Part shown: positions 58,585 to 64,000 of the stretch, piece after piece | How positions within the stretch are numbered: the first letter of the stretch is position 1 | How the letters are laid out: each line of letters opens with the position of its first letter | Source of the DNA: Oscheius dolichura | Taxonomy: Eukaryota > Nematoda > Chromadorea > Rhabditida > Rhabditidae | DNA length: 64,000 nt | NCBI GenBank assembly: GCA_932521035.1 | Contig: OW051492.1 | Coordinates: 9,982,001-10,046,000 of the forward strand | Direction of reading: 5' to 3' | The notes under the pieces: generated by a model | What the model was told of the DNA's origin: nothing | Database searches by the model: none | Seen by the model: the letters and a program-made list of their open reading frames with translations, nothing else | Translations under genes and position numbers: made by a program

Positions 58585-58670
58585 GGGCCAGTAAGGCGCA
58601 TTTTCCGCGGAGGCGTGCCAGCTTTGCGCTTATCCGGTGCAATAGTCCTAATTACAGTATGCCAAAGATT
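58585..58670. repeat. Family C, single short copy
   Basis: CAGTAAGGCGCATTTTCCGC and GCGCTTATCCGGTGCAATAG, without a second terminus. Confidence 0.55.
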
Positions 58671-58834
58671 ATAGCGGCTGCCCCGAATATAAATCGTGAA
58701 TAAATCAATCTCCCCGTAGGCGTAGACAACGTGTCTCTCTTGTCTGAATTTCCCACAGTCAGGGCAGACTATAAAGACCCCGTCAGACACACAAACGGAC
58801 AATACCAGCACTTTCCCCTCGCCTTTCCTTCGCC

Positions 58835-59038
58835 ATGGTGGCTCTTTATAAAGGTAGGCTGCTAAACAATAGTCGTATTGGAGGCAATTTTACAGAGAAT
58901 TTATGCCTGCTTTGTGAAGGCACGGGCCATACTACGGACCAGTGCCCACACTATCCGAAAATGGAAGTGTGGGCCTCTGGTCAGCCACAGGCAGCCCATG
59001 CCAACCTCGTCAACAAACCAGAACATCACCTCGAATGA
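58835..59038 (+). CDS. Small ORF with a CCHC zinc knuckle
   Basis: 67 residues with CLLCEGTGHTTDQC, a C-X2-C-X4-H-X4-C knuckle as in retroelement Gag and some RNA-binding proteins. A GTAGGC donor-like site occurs after only 19 bases, so the frame could be partly intronic. No protease, reverse transcriptase or LTR is seen nearby. Origin undecided: Gag-type remnant or small cellular gene. Confidence 0.35.
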   Translation: MVALYKGRLLNNSRIGGNFTENLCLLCEGTGHTTDQCPHYPKMEVWASGQPQAAHANLVNKPEHHLE

Positions 59039-59133
59039 GGTACATCGTTCACTCTCACATTGTTAGATATTTATAAATGGATGATTGTCCAATAGTTCAA
59101 TGTTAGACGACGGTTTGGGAAGGGAGTGGAGAG

Positions 59134-59209
59134 GAGCATACATGGCTCATTTGGCTCCGCCCGGTCGGTTTGCAGCGCGCCATTGCGGGTTCGATCCCCG
59201 CCGTGACCA
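59134..59209 (+). other. tRNA-like module with A and B boxes
   Basis: TGGCTCATTTGG (A-box type, 59143-59154) and GGTTCGATCCC in a paired GCGGG...CCCGC T-arm (59185-59202), followed by CGTGACCA. The 5' acceptor strand expected to pair with CGTGACC is missing, so it is not an intact tRNA. Probably a tRNA pseudogene or SINE head. Confidence 0.6.
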
Positions 59210-59379
59210 AACATTTTTGCTTTTTTTTCTTGTTCCAACTTTGGTGTTTTCACAGGCTTTTCTTCGCTTTGAGCAGTTCTGTGGTTCAGTGGATAGCCCT
59301 TGGTCTATTCTACATCCCAGTCTTTAATTCTTCGAAAATGGCCCATAACTGGCCGAACTATAAAATATCAAAAAGTTTT

Positions 59380-59460
59380 GGTAGCGGCGGGAATCGAACC
59401 CGCGACGGTCCAACCGGGCTTGTGCCAAGTCCCCCGAGAATGCGCCATACTGGCACGGAT
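59380..59460 (-). other. Second tRNA-like module, opposite strand
   Basis: On the minus strand GCGGGTTCGATTCCCGC (T-arm with B box) is followed by CGCTACCA. Upstream it is fused to family C sequence (ATGGCGCATTCTCGG). Between the two modules, a third A-box-like TGTGGTTCAGTGGATAGC occurs at about 59280. Confidence 0.55.
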
Positions 59461-59635
59461 CCAGTTCAAAATAGGGTCAATATAGGGTATTTTAGCCCCG
59501 TTTTTCTCGTCTCTGCCCCCACAAAACCCTCTTCTGCCATCAATTCCCCCCTCGGGTCTGGCTCCTCACAGCTGTTTCTTGAGACACTTGGTTCCCCCTC
59601 TCTGCTCCCCGGCTGACGTCTCAAAGGGAAACAAG

Positions 59636-59857
59636 ATGTTTCACTCCCACGTGTTGGGTGGACTTATTTTTGAAATTATAGACAGATATAATCAGGGTCT
59701 TGAAGGGAAAACGGGGGAAAACGTACGCCTCACTGACGATTTCGTTGAACGTATTCGAAGGGGTTCCTGCCACGAAGCCCTTATACGGACTGCTGGACCA
59801 AGTCGCCTCCGTGGCTCTGTCTTTTACCTAAAATTATCCTCTTTTTTTACATTTTAA
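59636..59857 (+). CDS. Low-confidence small ORF
   Basis: From the ATG at 59636, 73 residues, the first 60 of coding-like composition (FEIIDRYNQGLEGKTG, DDFVERIRRGSC). An acceptor-like CTCCTCACAG lies 67 bp upstream. Possibly the first exon of a gene running toward 60.4 kb. Unidentified. Confidence 0.25.
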   Translation: MFHSHVLGGLIFEIIDRYNQGLEGKTGENVRLTDDFVERIRRGSCHEALIRTAGPSRLRGSVFYLKLSSFFTF

Positions 59858-60406
59858 AGGACTGCAAGAGTCACAGTTCACACCCTATTAACTGAAAATT
59901 TAAAAAAAGTTGAGAAAACGAGAAAAAGGAGTTTCCTAACCTCACGCCATCAACTGCGGTAAGGTAGTGTGAACTGTGGCTGTTTCGATTCAAAATAAGG
60001 GAAGAGCTTACTCGTTGAAAGACGCTCATTGTCGAAGAAGGGGAAGATATGAGAAAACACAGGAGACACACTCACACGTTCAAACACAAAACCAGGGAGC
60101 GGCGATTGCCAGCTGCCTCGGGGGCAAGCGCGAGGGCGAGAAGAAGCACACGCCTCCTCCGCCGCAACTTGTGTTGGAAGAAGCTACCCGGACTGGGAGA
60201 CAACAGGCTATTTTTGGAATAAGAACAGGAAATGAAAGAGACTTTGAGGGAAATATTTCAAATGAAGAAGGCGCCCGTTATCTCAAAACAAACAATTCTT
60301 GTCAAGATTGCTCTTGTAGAAAAACGGATTATTCGGCTAATCATTATTCTTGCTCCAAAAAAGCGCCTTTCTCATTTTCCCATTCATTTCGTCTCTCCCC
60401 CAGCCA

Positions 60407-60847
60407 ATGGAACACCGTCCCTTGGAGAAGATGACCTACGAGATTATGGAATCCCTGAAGAAGAAGATTGAGGAACTGGAGAAGCAGCTGAGCAGCCAGG
60501 AGAAGTTCATCGACCACTGGAGGATTGATGGTGTCAAGCTAGACGAAGCCAACCAGTACCTGTCGAGCCTACTCCTCCAACTGGTGGAACCGGTCAAGCT
60601 GAAGAGCCTCCTCGAAGAGACGTTCAAGAGACAGAAGAGGGAGGAGGAAGAGTTCGCCGTGAAGGAGGACCACTACTATAAGAAGATGGTTGTCTGTAGC
60701 GCCAACAGCAAAAGGATCAAAGAAAATATGGCTACCACCCAGAAGCTCATCAATCTGCTGCTGGAGAAGGAGTCCCGTCGAAAAAAAGGCCGACGCCGCC
60801 ATGATGAGGAGTCCCGTCGAAAAAAAACTTGTCCAATCCAGGGATAA
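60407..60847 (+). CDS. Intronless coiled-coil protein, unknown
   Basis: Starts at an ATG 3 bp after TCTCTCCCCCAG (acceptor-like). 146 residues, with heptad-rich KKKIEELEKQLSSQEKF and QKREEEEFAVKEDHYYKK, then ENMATTQKLINLLLEKE. Codon use is strongly biased to CTG, AAG, GAG and GCC, unlike neighbouring genes, which suggests a highly expressed gene or one with another history. Near the end, GAGTCCCGTCGAAAAAAA occurs twice. Removing one A in the first run would open another frame (KADAAMMRSPVEKKL...) to 60878, so the C-terminus is uncertain. The basic tail ESRRKKGRRR is as read. No homologue recognised. Confidence 0.55.
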   Translation: MEHRPLEKMTYEIMESLKKKIEELEKQLSSQEKFIDHWRIDGVKLDEANQYLSSLLLQLVEPVKLKSLLEETFKRQKREEEEFAVKEDHYYKKMVVCSANSKRIKENMATTQKLINLLLEKESRRKKGRRRHDEESRRKKTCPIQG

Positions 60848-61486
60848 CTTGCTCTCGTGGCGTTCTTTTGACGGATAACCGCCTCTATTCCATCCGATAG
60901 TCTCTCCCGATAGGAGAAGTGCACTGTTACTATTCAAAAAGCTGTCGAAACTACCGGGGGAAGTCGACAGTAACCACTGTTCCATCTGCCTTAGCCTCCT
61001 ACGCGCGGCAGAATCACTTTCAGCCGTCCGATAGGAGTATTCCTGTGGCAAAAAGGAAATTAGAACTACAAAACTACAGCCCAATTGGTTCTAGACAAGT
61101 GAAAGCGGGATTTTTAAAAGTAGAAAGCTTGAGTGAAGAGCGGGAACACCTTCGGGAACATGGAGGTTTGGGGGAGCGGAATATCAAAACAATACGGGGG
61201 GAACAATTTCTCTATAGGTTTTTGACTACGCTGAAGATGATGGAGGCAACGGAAAATTGATAAAACTATTTCCTTGCCCACAACAGCAAATTGCAGGCTG
61301 AGGCGCTACAGTTTTGCACCGCACTGTGGCTGTCTATGCTGTTTCCGAATGTCCGCCGGCATTCGTTACACTTCCCTCGGTTTACCGCCATGGATCTCAC
61401 CTTCAAATTACTGTATCCTCTTTATTAAAGCCACCATAAAAATAATAACATAAAAAATATAGGAGAAAATATATGCCATAATAATT

Positions 61487-62846
<1,360 letters not shown>

Positions 62847-64000
62847 TTTAATCTGGAAAATTTATAGAAATTTGAGGGGAAGTGGAGAAAATAGAGAGAA
62901 GTAGGGAGAGATGTTTGATCGGAATGACTTTCCCCTGTCAAACAGATGGTAGACCGACTGAACCCGTGTCTTTTTGAATAGAGCGGAAGGGGGGCACGCG
63001 TGGCCTTCTCGATACTCTCTCTCACTCCCGCCACTCTTCTTCGCATTCTTCTTCTTTCCCGCTATTATATGTGTGTGATCAGATGGAAAAAAGACGATGG
63101 AAGGAGAGGGGAAGAGGTAGGAACGTTGGGGGAGAAGAAAGCCACAGTTAGACAGCTACCGCAGCGGAAAAGGGAAAATAGGGGGAAATGAAGCAAATTT
63201 CCGTCGTTTTCCTGTATTTTCCCTCAAAAAATGACTGAAGAAAGGAAAAGAGCCTCATCAAACATCACTGTGTCGCTCAGGAAGAGGGAGGGCCAAATTG
63301 GGAGCCACAGTTAAATAAAAAATGAAAAAAATATGAAGAAAATGGGACGTAGGATAAATGGGGCCGGGGGTGTTGGTCATTTGGGCAAATTTTCGTGGAA
63401 GAGAATAAAAATGGAAGAAGAGCCGGAGGGCTCTGATCCTGTGGCCCTCTGGCTGTGGTAACTGTCTAACTGTGGCCTATTCTACCCTAAAATATCAAGA
63501 TAGATGGCTAGAAGGTCAAAAACCCGCGGAACTCCTGAATTCCAGAGCAGCGAAGCAAAAAAGCAGCGCTGCCTATAAGCTGTGGACACAGAAAGAGGGG
63601 AACACAGGGCTCCCATTGCCCCCACGTAGGTGGTTTTTGGGGGGAATGAAACCGAAGACGGCACGATCAATAGACACAGGCCGGCCGCTGAAAAAGTGTC
63701 CAGCTGGGGCGACTGCGCATTGCTAAATAAAGAGGAAAAAGAGGACATGAAGTAGAGTGGCTCCTGCCCTTTTGAATAGGGGGGATGCGCGGGAAGGCGG
63801 GAGGACAGCGGGCAGGGGAACGCCGTCAGCCCGCGGGAATGGAAGGCGCGATAAGAATGAGCGGTATTATAGAGGAATTTCACGGAAAAGCTCCGCGGAT
63901 GGTGACTAATTTGAATTGTCTCTATTTTCCCGGGCGTTTCCGCTTTAAATATGATAAAAATATAAAATAAAACGCGGCGGGAATTCGTCACGCCAGCCTC
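62847..64000. other. Upstream flank of the calponin gene
   Basis: No further gene supported. Contains more copies of the 16-mer (about 63142, 63303, 63463). Confidence 0.5.

Noticed and set aside
59134..59209. Functional tRNA gene
   Set aside because: A and B boxes are present but the acceptor stem cannot form, and the anticodon arm is not clear.

Overview
The window looks like genomic DNA of a rhabditid nematode, most likely Caenorhabditis or a close relative. Introns are short and end in TTTCAG, several first exons begin just after a TTTCAG/TTTTAG site (the layout of spliced-leader trans-splicing), and the genes resemble nematode orthologues. From memory, the C. elegans relatives of the recognisable genes (ntr-1, hrdl-1, cox-5B/cco-1, idhg-2, cpn-3) are on chromosome I, and hrdl-1 and cox-5B are close neighbours there. 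All gene models were assembled by hand from splice sites and reading-frame continuity. Where exon lengths are given they add up to whole codons.

Layout. 1-4 kb: a vasopressin/oxytocin-type receptor (-). 4-14 kb: gene-poor and rich in repeats. 14.5-25.5 kb: two paralogous four-TM proteins with PPxY tails (-) flanking five small secreted Gly-rich peptide genes on both strands, most with TATA boxes. 26.3-35.2 kb: a 17-18 exon membrane M1 aminopeptidase (-). 38.9-45.5 kb: an AMFR/gp78-type ER ubiquitin ligase (-), whose introns hold a U1 snRNA gene and a dead LINE fragment. 47-52 kb: a small unknown gene, cytochrome c oxidase subunit 5B and two tandem BTB genes (all -), in AT-richer sequence. 52.1-52.9 kb: a large inverted-repeat element. 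54.7-57.3 kb: NAD-isocitrate dehydrogenase gamma (+) and a second U1 snRNA gene (+). 57.5-62.8 kb: an unidentified spliced gene (-), a zinc-knuckle ORF, tRNA-like modules, an intronless coiled-coil gene (+) and a calponin/transgelin (-).

The non-coding part is dominated by several inverted-repeat families. Family A has ends CTGCACCCGTAAAGTCTCGG. Family B has ends GCTGTAACCGCGCTCCATT. Family C has ends GTAAGGCGCATTTTC. Family D has TTAA-flanked ends AGGAACNGTCAGGGACC. A very short dispersed motif, GCCACAGTTAGACAGC, sits mainly in introns. The most interesting observations are: (1) two identical U1 genes in inverted orientation whose PSE position carries the same core as family A; (2) two 42-nt introns that are multiples of three with no stop, so they can be missed or retained; (3) a 40-nt intron built largely from the dispersed 16-mer; (4) the inverted Gly-rich peptide cluster with one frameshifted member; (5) a BTB gene with an in-frame duplicated BTB half.
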